From: Chryseobacterium sp. JM1
GTDB lineage: Bacteria; Bacteroidota; Bacteroidia; Flavobacteriales; Weeksellaceae
NCBI RefSeq assembly: GCF_000737715.1
Contig: NZ_JPRN01000013.1
Coordinates: 62,001 to 126,000, forward strand
DNA length: 64,000 nucleotides
Direction of reading: 5' to 3'
The notes beneath the pieces were generated by a model, which was not told the DNA's origin, did no database searches, and saw nothing but the letters and a program-made list of their open reading frames with translations. Positions 1 through 9,296 of this stretch are shown here, in pieces. The position numbers were made by a program, and so were the translations under genes. The stretch's first letter is position 1. Each line of letters begins with the position of its first letter.

Positions 1-990
1 CCGCAAATTGCGTTTACACTCAATGAAGAGGGAGAAATAGAATTTGTGAACTTTAAATGGTACCAGTACTCAGTGTCAGATCTGGATTTTCCGGAAGTTC
101 ATCCTGATGATCTGGATATCAGAGAAGAATTTGAGCGTTGCAGGAAAAAAAATAGAGCCCTTGAGCTTGAAGTCAGAATAAAAAATATAGATTCCGGAGA
201 CTACCGTTACCACCTTTTAAGAGTGACACCTGTAAACGATGAAAATGGAGTCAAAAACTGGGTAGGAACCTTTACCGATATCGACGATCAGAAAAAAGTG
301 GAAAAAGAAAAGGATGAATTCCTGAGTATTGCCAGCCACGAACTGAAAACACCTTTAACCAGTATCAAAGCCTATGTTCAGCTGCTGGACCGTAAATTAA
401 AACTGGATAAGCAAAGCGCTGAAGCCGGTTTTATGGGTAAAGTTCAGGATCAGATTGAAAAACTGAATACCCTGATCACAGATCTTCTGGATGTCTCCAA
501 AATAGAAAACGGAAAGCTGAAGATCAACAGAAAACCTACCAGTCTTGAAAACCTGATCAGCAGTGCTGTGGAAACCATCATACAGACCCATGACGAAAAT
601 AAAGTCAAAATAAAACGACACGGAATAAAACCTGAAATCCTGATTCCTTTGGATGAAATACGCATAGAACAGGTCCTGATCAATTTCCTGACCAATGCCA
701 TTAAATATTCTCCTCAGAACAACCAGGTCATTGTCACCACATTTGTAGATGAAGAAAAACAGGAAGTTAAAGTAAGTGTCACCGATTTTGGAATTGGAAT
801 TCCGGACTTTAAGCAGGATGCTGTATTCCGAAAATTTTACCGTGTAGAAGAATCATCACTGCAGTTCCAGGGAATGGGAATCGGACTGTTTATCTGTTCC
901 GAGATCATCAAACAGCATCATGGAACCATTGGAGTATCCAGCAAACTGGAAGAAGGCTCCACATTCTATTTTACCTTACCTTTAAATTAA
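1..990 (+). CDS. PAS sensor histidine kinase, 5' end outside window
   Basis: This is the C-terminal part of a sensor histidine kinase that autophosphorylates a histidine and passes the phosphate to receiver domains. The frame is open back to base 1, so the gene starts outside the window; the GTG at 46 is an internal codon lying inside the PAS domain. Visible parts are the end of a PAS domain (about residues 1-95), a HisKA dimerisation helix with H-box SHELKTPLTS (His at visible residue 113), and a HATPase domain with N-box NFLTNAIKYS, G1 box DFGIGIP and G2 box GMGIGLF. No membrane segment is visible in this part. It ends 4 bp before the hybrid kinase, so the two are surely co-transcribed. Confidence 0.93.
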   Translation, partial: PQIAFTLNEEGEIEFVNFKWYQYSVSDLDFPEVHPDDLDIREEFERCRKKNRALELEVRIKNIDSGDYRYHLLRVTPVNDENGVKNWVGTFTDIDDQKKVEKEKDEFLSIASHELKTPLTSIKAYVQLLDRKLKLDKQSAEAGFMGKVQDQIEKLNTLITDLLDVSKIENGKLKINRKPTSLENLISSAVETIIQTHDENKVKIKRHGIKPEILIPLDEIRIEQVLINFLTNAIKYSPQNNQVIVTTFVDEEKQEVKVSVTDFGIGIPDFKQDAVFRKFYRVEESSLQFQGMGIGLFICSEIIKQHHGTIGVSSKLEEGSTFYFTLPLN

Positions 991-994
991 TCTC

Positions 995-3900
995 ATGCCG
1001 AAAAAAATAATCAGAAATCTTCAGTTTGGGGTCGCATTTTCTTTACTGATCCTGATTGCCAGCTCAGTGGCATCTTATATGAGTATCCAGAAACAGATGG
1101 ATCACCGGGAAAGCCTGTCTCAAAGCAGAAGATCCATCACTGGCGTAAAAGACGTTCTTGTTGCTTTACTCGATGCCGAAACCGGAAACAGAGGGTATCA
1201 GCTTACAGGAAGAGAAAACTTTCTGGAACCTTATAACCGTAGTTTAGGAGAGTATACAAAGGCGTTTGAACGTGTAAAGGCTTTAGATATTAAAGACAGA
1301 AAACAGCTTGATCGTTTGGATGCTTTGGAAAAAAATGTGAACAGCAATATTGATAATTTAAAGCAGTTTGTTCAGAACAGAAGAAATGGTGTTGTGATGA
1401 CCCAGCAGCAGATCCTGTTGAGCAAAAGCTATATGGATAAATGCCGCCAGATCGTCCGTGATTTCGTTCAGTACGAAGAAGCTCAGCTTGAAATTAAAAA
1501 CAAGGATCTTAACCGCTCATCCAGCACTACGGTGATGTTCATTATTGTTTCAGCAATAGCAGCGGTGGTGGTTACTATTTTCTTCTATATTAAACTGAGA
1601 GCAGATCTGATCCGGAGGGATAAATTAGAAAGCGAATTACGTGCAAAAGACCTTGAAATAAGCAGACGTGTAAGTGCTATTCAGCAAATTGCAAATAGAG
1701 TAGCCAATGGTGATTACAGTCAGAAAGTGGTTGATAATGCAGAAGACGACTTAGGAGATCTTGTAGATTCATTGAATCACATGACCGATTCCCTGAAGAA
1801 GTCTTTTGATAAGATTAATAAAAGCGACTGGCGCCAGAAAGGTCTTGCTTTACTGAATGAATCTTTAGTTGGAAATAAATCAGTGAAGGAAGTTTCCGAC
1901 TCCTCATTAAACCAGCTTGTGGAATACGGGAAATGCATCAACGGTGCTTTATATCTGTTTGATGAAGGAACGCTTAAGCTGAGTACAGCTTTCGGTCTGG
2001 AAAATACCATGAAGAAAACTTTCGAACCGGGAGAAGGAATGGTAGGCCAGGCCTATACCAATGAAAAAATGCAGGTGTACAACAATCTTCTTGAAGAGGA
2101 TTTTGTGGCAAGTTTCGCCAGCAGCAGAATAAAAATAAACGGAATTTTATTACTTCCGATCCATGCAGACGGACACTGCATCGGTGTACTCGAGTTAGGA
2201 TCCGGTTCAGATTTCGATCAGGACAGGCTGGATTATTTCGAAGAGTGCAGCAGAAATATTGGGATTGCTTTAAATGCAGCAAAAGGCCGCGAAAAAGAAC
2301 AGCAGTTACTGGAAGAAACCCAGGCGCAGTCAGAAGAACTGCAGGTACAGCATTCCGAACTGGAAAACCTGAATACGGAACTGGAAGCACAGACTCAAAA
2401 ATTACAGGCCTCCGAAGAAGAACTGAAAGTACAGCAGGAAGAGCTGATGCAGGCCAATGCCGAACTGGAAGAACGTTCAAGACTTCTTGAGGAAAGAAAT
2501 CACATGATCGCTCAAAGGAACGGTGAGATCCAGAAAAAAGTGGAAGAACTTGCTTTAAGCACCAAATATAAATCTGAGTTTTTGGCCAATATGTCCCACG
2601 AACTGAGAACACCACTGAATTCTATCCTTCTTCTTTCAAGGTTAATGGCTGAAAATCCTGACGAAAATCTGAATGAAGATCAGGTAGAATCTGCAAAAGT
2701 GATCCAGAGCTCAGGAAGCAGTCTGTTGACGCTTATTGATGAGATTTTAGACCTGGCCAAAATAGAATCCGGGAAAATGACCCTGGAATATCAGGATGTA
2801 GTCGTGAATGATGTCATCAGAGACCTGAGAAGTCTGTTTAACCCGATTATTCAGGAGAAGCAGATCAAATTTGATATTCATGTAGATGAAGAGGTACAAA
2901 AAACCATTGAAACCGACAGACTTCGTGTAGATCAGGTATTGCGTAACCTTTTATCAAATGCCATAAAGTTTACAACAGAAGGAAGCATCAGTTTAAACAT
3001 AAGAAAAGATACTGAAAACAAAGACTTCATTGTTTTCAGTGTAAAAGATACGGGAATCGGAATTCCGGAAGAGAAGCAGGCGATTATTTTTGAAGCATTC
3101 CAGCAGGCGGATGGTTCTACACGACGCAAATTTGGCGGTACCGGATTAGGACTTTCTATAAGCCGTGAAATTGCACGATTGCTAGGCGGAGAACTGACGC
3201 TGAAAAGTCAAGTGGATGAAGGAAGTGAATTTAGCCTTATCATTCCTATAACAGCAGTTTCTGAAGTTATTCAGCCGGAAAATGATCAACATTTGGTAGC
3301 GACCATTCGTGAAGATGTGGAAGAAATTCAAAATATCCTGGAGGATACGGAAGCTTCAACAGCATTGCATTTAGAAAACCTTGAAATTCCTGAAGATGTA
3401 GATGATGACCGCGATGGGATCACTGCCGAGGATAAAGTGATCTTAATCGTAGAAGATGATATCAATTTTGCGAAAGCACTGCTGAAATACACCCGTATGA
3501 ACAATTATAAGGGAGTTGTGGTGGTAAGAGGAGATTATGCCTTGTCTGCAGCGGTTCAGTACCATCCGCAGGCGATTTTACTGGATGTACAGCTGCCTGT
3601 AAAAGACGGCTGGAAGGTAATGGATGAGCTTAAATCTAATTCTGCGACGAAACATATTCCTGTGCACATGATGTCTGTCCTGCAGCTTGAAAAAGAAAGC
3701 TTGATGAAAGGAGCTATCGACTTCATCAACAAGCCGCTCGCTTTAGATAAAATGACAGATGTTTTCAAGAAAATTGAAGATGCGCTTCTGATGTCTCCTC
3801 AAAAAGTTTTAATTGTTGAGCATAATGCCAAACATGCCAAAGCATTATCATACTATCTGAGTAATTTCAATATTTCGTTATCCGTAGAAAATAATGTGGA

Positions 3901-4606
3901 AGACAGTGTGAAAGCATTGACCTCAGATCAGATTGACTGTGTGATTTTAGATATCGGAGACTCAAGAAGCAGCGAATATAAGGTGATTGAATCCATCAAG
4001 AGCCACGAAGGACTGGAAAACCTGCCGATCATTATTTTTACGGAACACAGTTTATCTAAATCCGAAGAACTTAAGATCAAGCAGTATGCAGATTCAATCG
4101 TTGTAAAAACCGCTCATTCTTACGAAAGAATTTTAGATGAAGTAGGTTTATTCTTACATTTGGTGGAAGAAAAAAACAACTCTATTGAAACGGTAAGGAA
4201 CAAAGTTTTAGGATCACTGACAGAAGTATTGAGCGGGAAAAAAATATTGATTACCGATGATGATGTCCGCAATATTTTCTCTCTGACGAAAGCCCTGGAG
4301 AAATATAAAGTGGAAGTCGTAGTGGCAATGGACGGAAAACACGCCTTAGAGCAAATCAAAGAACATAAAGACATAGATGTAATTTTAATGGACATGATGA
4401 TGCCTGAAATGGATGGCTATGAAACCATAAGAGAAATCAGAAAAATGCCGATGTTTACAAGGCTTCCTATCATCGCTGTAACGGCGAAGTCCATGATTGG
4501 GGACCGTGAAAAATGTATAGTGGCAGGTGCTTCGGATTATATCTCAAAACCGGTGGATATCGATCAGTTATTGTCCTTACTGCGCGTCTGGTTATATGAA
4601 AGTTAA
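995..4606 (+). CDS. CHASE3-HAMP-GAF hybrid histidine kinase with three receiver domains
   Basis: A membrane-bound hybrid kinase of 1203 residues. TM1 is about residues 9-29, a CHASE3-like extracytoplasmic region (with the typical DAETGNRGYQLTG stretch) follows, and TM2 is about 178-200. Then come HAMP (about 200-270), GAF (about 285-430), a long Glu/Gln-rich coiled coil (about 430-525), HisKA with SHELRTPLNS (His535), HATPase_c with GTGLGLSI, and three receivers. Receiver 1 (from about 812) has phospho-acceptor Asp864. Receiver 2 (about 935-1055) keeps Asp986 but has EHN where the acidic pair should be, so it is probably a poor phospho-acceptor. Receiver 3 (about 1082-1203) has the full DDD set and Asp1133. 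The next gene begins directly after its stop. A phosphorelay through several receivers is inferred. Confidence 0.95.
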   Translation: MPKKIIRNLQFGVAFSLLILIASSVASYMSIQKQMDHRESLSQSRRSITGVKDVLVALLDAETGNRGYQLTGRENFLEPYNRSLGEYTKAFERVKALDIKDRKQLDRLDALEKNVNSNIDNLKQFVQNRRNGVVMTQQQILLSKSYMDKCRQIVRDFVQYEEAQLEIKNKDLNRSSSTTVMFIIVSAIAAVVVTIFFYIKLRADLIRRDKLESELRAKDLEISRRVSAIQQIANRVANGDYSQKVVDNAEDDLGDLVDSLNHMTDSLKKSFDKINKSDWRQKGLALLNESLVGNKSVKEVSDSSLNQLVEYGKCINGALYLFDEGTLKLSTAFGLENTMKKTFEPGEGMVGQAYTNEKMQVYNNLLEEDFVASFASSRIKINGILLLPIHADGHCIGVLELGSGSDFDQDRLDYFEECSRNIGIALNAAKGREKEQQLLEETQAQSEELQVQHSELENLNTELEAQTQKLQASEEELKVQQEELMQANAELEERSRLLEERNHMIAQRNGEIQKKVEELALSTKYKSEFLANMSHELRTPLNSILLLSRLMAENPDENLNEDQVESAKVIQSSGSSLLTLIDEILDLAKIESGKMTLEYQDVVVNDVIRDLRSLFNPIIQEKQIKFDIHVDEEVQKTIETDRLRVDQVLRNLLSNAIKFTTEGSISLNIRKDTENKDFIVFSVKDTGIGIPEEKQAIIFEAFQQADGSTRRKFGGTGLGLSISREIARLLGGELTLKSQVDEGSEFSLIIPITAVSEVIQPENDQHLVATIREDVEEIQNILEDTEASTALHLENLEIPEDVDDDRDGITAEDKVILIVEDDINFAKALLKYTRMNNYKGVVVVRGDYALSAAVQYHPQAILLDVQLPVKDGWKVMDELKSNSATKHIPVHMMSVLQLEKESLMKGAIDFINKPLALDKMTDVFKKIEDALLMSPQKVLIVEHNAKHAKALSYYLSNFNISLSVENNVEDSVKALTSDQIDCVILDIGDSRSSEYKVIESIKSHEGLENLPIIIFTEHSLSKSEELKIKQYADSIVVKTAHSYERILDEVGLFLHLVEEKNNSIETVRNKVLGSLTEVLSGKKILITDDDVRNIFSLTKALEKYKVEVVVAMDGKHALEQIKEHKDIDVILMDMMMPEMDGYETIREIRKMPMFTRLPIIAVTAKSMIGDREKCIVAGASDYISKPVDIDQLLSLLRVWLYES

Positions 4607-4972
4607 ATGATGAATAAGAAGATTTTGATTGTGGACGATGATCCACGTAATATATTTGCACTGAAGCTGACGCTGAAATCAAGAGGATATCAGATTGAAA
4701 GCTGTACAATGGCTCAGGAAGCCATTCAGATATTACAAGAAAAGGCAATAGACATCGTCCTTATGGATATGATGATGCCTGAAATGGATGGGTATGAAGC
4801 CATCAAAATGATTAGAAGTACACCGTCTATAAGCCAGATTCCTGTGATTTCCGTTACAGCTCAGGCCATGCCGGAAGACCGTCAGAAATGCCTGGATGTG
4901 GGAGCTCAGGACTATGTCTCAAAACCTGTGGATGTAGACCAGTTAATGATTGCCATCGAAAAACTGTCATAA
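4607..4972 (+). CDS. single-domain response regulator (CheY-like)
   Basis: A stand-alone receiver domain of 121 residues with acidic pocket DDD near residues 10-12, phospho-acceptor Asp54 in LMDMMMPEMDGYE, the conserved Thr in VTAQAM and Lys in SKPVD. It has no output domain, so it should act as a phosphate shuttle or by binding a partner. The motif around Asp54 is identical to that of the third receiver of the hybrid kinase just upstream (MDMMMPEMDGYE), which suggests the two arose by duplication. The ATG follows the kinase TAA with no gap, and the stop touches the cheR start, so translation is probably coupled. A second in-frame ATG follows at once, so the start could be one codon later. 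Confidence 0.94.
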   Translation: MMNKKILIVDDDPRNIFALKLTLKSRGYQIESCTMAQEAIQILQEKAIDIVLMDMMMPEMDGYEAIKMIRSTPSISQIPVISVTAQAMPEDRQKCLDVGAQDYVSKPVDVDQLMIAIEKLS

Positions 4973-5803
4973 ATGCTGGAACCAAGTATCGTAAAAGATG
5001 AAGAGGTAGAATACTTGATAAAAGATGTGTATGAGATGTATGGGTATGATTTTTCCGAGTATAGCAGGGCTTCTTTTAAACGCCGGGTCAACAGGATTTG
5101 TCTGATCGACAGGTTTACCAGTTTTGCGGAGCTGCGGTATACCGTTCTCAATGATCCTGAATACCTGAAACGTTTTGTCGAAGAAATCACAGTGAACGTT
5201 ACCGAAATGTTCCGGGATCCGCTGTTCTTTAAAAAGCTCAGAGAAAAGATTTTGCCACAGTTGGGAACCTATCCGCTGATCAGAATATGGGTGGCGGGAT
5301 GCTCTACAGGTGAAGAAGCCTATTCAATGGCTATTTTGCTTAAAGAGGCCAATCTCTACCACAAATCACTGATCTACGGAACAGACCTGAATCCTACCGT
5401 TTTAGAAACCGCGAGGGCAGGAGTTTTTCCGTTGCAGCAGATGAAGCTGTATTCGGAGAACTATATGTTGTCCGGCGGGAAAAAGGATTTTTCAGATTAT
5501 TATACGGCGAATTACGACAGTGTAAAATTTGATAAAAGCTTACAGGAAAAGTTAATATTATCCACTCATAATCTGGTTTCAGACAGCTCTTTTAATAGTT
5601 TCCAGCTGATCATCTGCAGAAATGTACTGATCTATTTTGACCGGGAACTGCAGGAACGGGTCTTTAAACTTTTTGACAACAGCCTTGAGAATTTGGGGTA
5701 TCTGGCTTTAGGATCAAAGGAAACCCTGAGATTTTCAAAACTGGATAAAGTATACCACCAGGTCGATGACCAGCGAATCTGGAAAAAAACAGAGCACATC
5801 TAA
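4973..5803 (+). CDS. cheR: CheR-type protein-glutamate methyltransferase
   Basis: A SAM-dependent methyltransferase of the CheR family, 276 residues, the normal length for the two-domain enzyme. The N-terminal helical domain (about 1-75) has the YGYDFSEYSRASFKRRV pattern. The catalytic domain carries RDPLFFKKLR, the SAM-binding VAGCSTGEEAYSMA, and IICRNVLIYFD near the end. The classical role is methylation of chemoreceptor glutamates, but no chemoreceptor, CheA or CheW is in view. The neighbours are kinases and receivers, so here it may act on a kinase or another partner (inference). The gene starts immediately after the preceding receiver gene. Confidence 0.94.
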   Translation: MLEPSIVKDEEVEYLIKDVYEMYGYDFSEYSRASFKRRVNRICLIDRFTSFAELRYTVLNDPEYLKRFVEEITVNVTEMFRDPLFFKKLREKILPQLGTYPLIRIWVAGCSTGEEAYSMAILLKEANLYHKSLIYGTDLNPTVLETARAGVFPLQQMKLYSENYMLSGGKKDFSDYYTANYDSVKFDKSLQEKLILSTHNLVSDSSFNSFQLIICRNVLIYFDRELQERVFKLFDNSLENLGYLALGSKETLRFSKLDKVYHQVDDQRIWKKTEHI

Positions 5804-5813
5804 TACATTGACC

Positions 5814-6386
5814 ATGGAACCTAAAAACACAAAGACAGAACTGGTAGTGATAGGAGGATCAGCAGGAAGCCTGCAGGTCATTCTGGAAATGCTGAAAAAA
5901 ATAAAAACCGAATTGAGTTTCCCCATACTGCTGGTGGTACACCGTAAAGCATCCTCAACGAATGTTTTACAGACCTTATTGCAGCAGTTTGTACCGATGG
6001 AAGTGATCGAGGTGGACGACAAAACGGAAATTGAAATTAATAAAATATATATAGTCCCTGCAGATTATCATTTATTATTTGAAGATAAAAAAATGATGTC
6101 GCTGGATTTCTCCGAAAAGATGAATTATTCCCGACCGTCTATTGATGTGACCTTCAAGTCTGCGGCGGAAGTGTATGGTGAAAACCTTGTCGGAGTTTTG
6201 CTTTCAGGAGCCAATGCAGATGGAGTGGAAGGTCTGGGATTTATCAAAAAGAACAAAGGAAGAGTCTGGATCCAGGAACCGGAAACCGCTGAAGTAGATT
6301 ATATGCCCAAACATGCGGTACAGGAAGTGGATTATGACCTGATCATTAAACCGGATAATTTGGCGGACTATATCAATCAGCTGTAA
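5814..6386 (+). CDS. cheB: CheB-type methylesterase, catalytic domain only
   Basis: A CheB methylesterase/deamidase domain without the usual N-terminal receiver, about 190 residues. The expected catalytic triad is visible: Ser in GGSAGS, His in VVHRKASS, and Asp in LSGANADGVEG. It would reverse CheR methylation. I place the start at the ATG giving MEPKNTKTEL. An upstream ATG in frame at 5766 would overlap cheR and add 16 residues with no family similarity. Because the receiver is missing, activation must come from a partner, possibly one of the free receivers on either side (inference). Confidence 0.92.
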   Translation: MEPKNTKTELVVIGGSAGSLQVILEMLKKIKTELSFPILLVVHRKASSTNVLQTLLQQFVPMEVIEVDDKTEIEINKIYIVPADYHLLFEDKKMMSLDFSEKMNYSRPSIDVTFKSAAEVYGENLVGVLLSGANADGVEGLGFIKKNKGRVWIQEPETAEVDYMPKHAVQEVDYDLIIKPDNLADYINQL

Positions 6387-6426
6387 AAGAGAAATTAAAT
6401 AAACTAAAGATTTAAATAGAACTACT

Positions 6427-6789
6427 ATGAGTACAAAGAAAATTTTGATTTTTGATGATGATATAACTATTTTAGAAGTTATTACCATCATTTTCGAAGA
6501 GAATGGTTATCAGGTCGAAATTTCAGAAACATCTCATGACATATTGGAAAAAGTGGCCCAGTTTCAGCCGGATGTTATTCTTATGGATAACTGGATCCCA
6601 AAAATCGGCGGGGTAGAAGCTACCAAACTTTTAAAAAGTCATGATGAGTTCAAATCTATTCCTGTCATCTATGTGACGGCTAATAATGATATTGTGAGAC
6701 TGGCTGAAGAAGCTCAGGCCGATGATTATGTGGCAAAACCGTTTAATCTGGATGATCTGGAAGATAAAGTGGCTAAATATTTGAAATAA
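6427..6789 (+). CDS. single-domain response regulator
   Basis: A second free receiver protein of 120 residues with acidic cluster DDD at 10-12, phospho-acceptor Asp54 in VILMDNWIP, Thr in VTANND and Lys in AKPFN. It has no DNA-binding or enzymatic output. It lies 40 bp after cheB and is the last gene of the signalling operon, being followed directly by a strong hairpin terminator. It is more diverged than the receiver before cheR (NWIPKIGG in place of MMMPEMDG), so it is likely to have a different partner. Confidence 0.93.
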   Translation: MSTKKILIFDDDITILEVITIIFEENGYQVEISETSHDILEKVAQFQPDVILMDNWIPKIGGVEATKLLKSHDEFKSIPVIYVTANNDIVRLAEEAQADDYVAKPFNLDDLEDKVAKYLK

Positions 6790-6810
6790 TCAATTGAAAT
6801 TATAATAAAA

Positions 6811-6841
6811 AAAATCCTTACATCATTGTAGGGATTTTTTC
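6811..6841 (+). terminator. intrinsic terminator of the signalling operon
   Basis: AAATCCTTACA pairs with TGTAGGGATTT (one G-U pair) across a TCAT loop and is followed by a run of six T. A run of A precedes it, so it can also terminate the convergent minus-strand gene, whose stop codon overlaps its edge. Confidence 0.85.
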
Positions 6842-7143
6842 TAAATAATCCTTCTCATCGGTCTTCGCCGCAATTCTTCAAAATGTCTGATCCTTTCCCG
6901 AATAAGCTCAACGGTGCATTTTCCATTATTAATTTCAACAATCAAAGCTGATAAAAATAATTTCAACTGACGGTCAGACAGTATTTTATCTGTAAATGTA
7001 GTGGCGATGATGGTCTTTTTAGAAACAATATTCTGTGTAAAGATATATTCACCCTCCAAATCTACATGGATATGAAACTGATCTGCTATACTGACTGACA
7101 GGTACCGATGGATCAGGTCGATATTTTGTAACATATTTTCCAT
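6841..7143 (-). CDS. small hypothetical protein
   Basis: An open frame of 100 residues that I do not recognise. It is soluble, with no signal peptide or membrane segment, and ends in an arginine-rich stretch (FEELRRRPMRRII). It faces the end of the signalling operon and shares the bidirectional terminator. It is divergent from mug with about 190 bp between them. Its codon use looks like that of its neighbours and no real gene opposes it, so I take it as genuine. No function can be assigned. Confidence 0.6.
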   Translation of the reverse strand: MENMLQNIDLIHRYLSVSIADQFHIHVDLEGEYIFTQNIVSKKTIIATTFTDKILSDRQLKLFLSALIVEINNGKCTVELIRERIRHFEELRRRPMRRII

Positions 7144-7333
7144 CCTGGTGTATTTATAAGATATACAATAATATTCATGCCATAGTTGTTCTTTTAATTT
7201 TTTTTTAATTGATAATCAGCGACAACAGAGATGATCACTGTATATTTTAAAATAAATATTATCTTGCTGTCTGTGATGAGTTTTTAGGATAACCTTTGAA
7301 AACTCGGATCCATACAACTATAGCCTTATATTT

Positions 7334-7834
7334 ATGTTAAAAGATATCATTGCCAAAGATCTTACCGTTATTTTTTGTGGAATTAATCCCGGGTTGAAAT
7401 CTGCTGAAGACGGCCATCATTTTTCAGGAAGAAGCAATCGGTTTTGGAAAGTAATGCACCAGTCAGGTTTTACACCCTACCAGATTGACGCGGAGAATGA
7501 CAGAGATATTTTAGATTTCAGATTGGGTCTCACCACTGCGGTAGCAAGAGCTACTTCCCGTGCTGATGAGCTGTCAAAAGATGAATTTGACAGTTCCTTA
7601 GAATTTTTTAAAACAAAAATAACAGAATTTCAACCGAAGTATATCGTATTTCTAGGTAAAGCGGCTTATCAGGCTTTCTCTAAAAAGAAGCAGATTTCAT
7701 GGGGTCCGCAGCCTGAAGATTTCTGTGGTTCCATCGTTTGGGTTCTGCCCAATACCAGCGGTTTAAATCGTGGGTTTTCATTGGATGACCTGGTTGAATA
7801 TTACCGTGGGTTTTATGCAGAGACTCAAAAATAA
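7334..7834 (+). CDS. mug: G/U mismatch-specific DNA glycosylase
   Basis: A Mug/TDG-type uracil-DNA glycosylase that removes uracil or alkylated cytosine bases mispaired with guanine in base-excision repair. It has 166 residues, close to E. coli Mug. Motif I, FCGINPGLKSA, carries the key Asn18, followed by GHHFSGRSNRFWK. The second active-site loop is PNTSGLNRGF, the equivalent of NPSGLSR. It stands alone, and the next gene is on the opposite strand. Confidence 0.93.
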   Translation: MLKDIIAKDLTVIFCGINPGLKSAEDGHHFSGRSNRFWKVMHQSGFTPYQIDAENDRDILDFRLGLTTAVARATSRADELSKDEFDSSLEFFKTKITEFQPKYIVFLGKAAYQAFSKKKQISWGPQPEDFCGSIVWVLPNTSGLNRGFSLDDLVEYYRGFYAETQK

Positions 7835-7895
7835 GCAGATCTAACTTTTGAATTAATTGTATTTCATAAACAGAATAAAGATCAAAAGCTTTTGG

Positions 7896-9086
7896 CTATT
7901 TTTGATTATAAGAAATATAATCCTGCCACTTCCAGGGTATGCACGTATCTCCAACTACAGTTTCTACAAGTTCCTGAAATACCTTTTCTCCATTTTCACT
8001 GTTGATCATAATGATCACTGAAATTCCTTTCTCCGGAAAATTGATATTATAATTCCTCCAGGAAATTCCGTTGCCCTCTTTAAAGAAAGCTTTCCCATAA
8101 CGGGGGCATTTCAAATATCCCCAGCCAAGGCCATAGGAAAGATGGATAGCCGTATTTTCCATGGTGGTTTCTTCCTGAATAGGAGGGAACTGAGTTTTTG
8201 AGTAGATAGCAATCTGTGGCGAAAGCATTTCCCTGTACAGTTTTTTACTCAGCCCTTTCTGCTGCATCATGTTTTCAATAAATTGGGTATAATCGGCAAT
8301 GGTTGTCACCAGAGAACCTCCGGCTACAGGCTCGGTACGTTTCTTTTTTTTGTCGATATCGCCGTTATTCATATGTCCTACTGCTACATTGCTGTCTCCA
8401 AATGATTCATGCCAGATATACCCGGTTCTGGTCATTGCAAAAGGTTTGAATATTTTTTCGCGGGCAAGTTCATCAATATTTTTTCCGGTAAGTTCTTCCA
8501 CCACCAGCTGAAGGAGCTTATATCCTTCTCCGGAATAAGCATATTTTGTACCCGGATTGAAATAAATTTTCATGGTTCCGATGGTATCCTGCTTTCCGGT
8601 TTTCGGGTGAAACCACCTTACATTTGGAAGTCCGGTAGTGTGATCAAGGCACATTCTTGCCGTAATAGATTTCCACCTGCTGTCTCCTTGAAGGTCAGAA
8701 AAGTACTCATATTCAGCAATTGGCTTTTTCAGATATTGATAAAGAGGCTTGTCGAGAACTAAAACTTTTTCTTCCGTCAGTTTCATAATCAGATATCCGA
8801 AAACCGCTTTGCTGAATGATGCTCCATATACGATTGTTGCGGTGTCCATCAATGCTTTTTCAGGCTTATTTCTAAAACCGTATGATTTTATAAATACTGT
8901 TTTATTGTTATTCAGAACTGCAAGATTGAGCCCTTGAATATGAGCTGTATCCATAAGTTTTTTTACTATGAGATCAACCTGTGAAGGAGTTACAGTGGTG
9001 CCATCGATTTTTCGTATCGTCTGCAGTTGAGAAAAGGCAGGATTTCCTATAAACAGCAGAAAAATAAATATCATATTGTATTTCAT
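7896..9086 (-). CDS. secreted beta-lactamase-family serine hydrolase
   Basis: A class C beta-lactamase/D-alanyl-D-alanine carboxypeptidase-like hydrolase with a Sec signal peptide (MKYNMIFIFLLFIGNPAFS). The nucleophile motif is SFSK (Ser90 and Lys93 counted from the chosen start), with a Tyr-Ser-Gly motif in YAYSGEGYKLL in the YxN position. I chose the ATG at 9086; an in-frame TTG 24 bp upstream would put a charged tail before the signal peptide. Family members range from beta-lactamases to peptidases and esterases, so the substrate cannot be told. It is divergent from the Crp/Fnr gene. Confidence 0.88.
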   Translation of the reverse strand: MKYNMIFIFLLFIGNPAFSQLQTIRKIDGTTVTPSQVDLIVKKLMDTAHIQGLNLAVLNNNKTVFIKSYGFRNKPEKALMDTATIVYGASFSKAVFGYLIMKLTEEKVLVLDKPLYQYLKKPIAEYEYFSDLQGDSRWKSITARMCLDHTTGLPNVRWFHPKTGKQDTIGTMKIYFNPGTKYAYSGEGYKLLQLVVEELTGKNIDELAREKIFKPFAMTRTGYIWHESFGDSNVAVGHMNNGDIDKKKKRTEPVAGGSLVTTIADYTQFIENMMQQKGLSKKLYREMLSPQIAIYSKTQFPPIQEETTMENTAIHLSYGLGWGYLKCPRYGKAFFKEGNGISWRNYNINFPEKGISVIIMINSENGEKVFQELVETVVGDTCIPWKWQDYISYNQK

Positions 9087-9296
9087 ATCTTTTGATTTAT
9101 GAATGATCAACTGTTATATTTTCCCTTTTGTGCTTTACATCTGCATTTGGAAGATAGAAGGCTGGAAGAACAAAAAAATGTTGGAGTTTAATGTCTCCAT
9201 TGTAAATATAAAGAATTATATGATAGTATATTCTAAACCATAATATGCATAGATAATGCGTAGAAAAATATTACTTTTATACATCAGAAAATTAGA

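Noticed and set aside
1974..2615. 213-codon minus-strand frame inside the hybrid kinase
   Set aside because: Antisense to a well-supported conserved coding region (GAF, coiled coil, start of HisKA); composition is that of a shadow frame.
5766..5813. Upstream start for CheB
   Set aside because: Would overlap cheR by 38 bp and add residues unlike the family; the ATG at 5814 directly precedes the conserved strand.
7882..7893. CAAAAGCTTTTG palindrome between mug and the serine hydrolase gene
   Set aside because: Short and AT-rich with no loop; may be chance.
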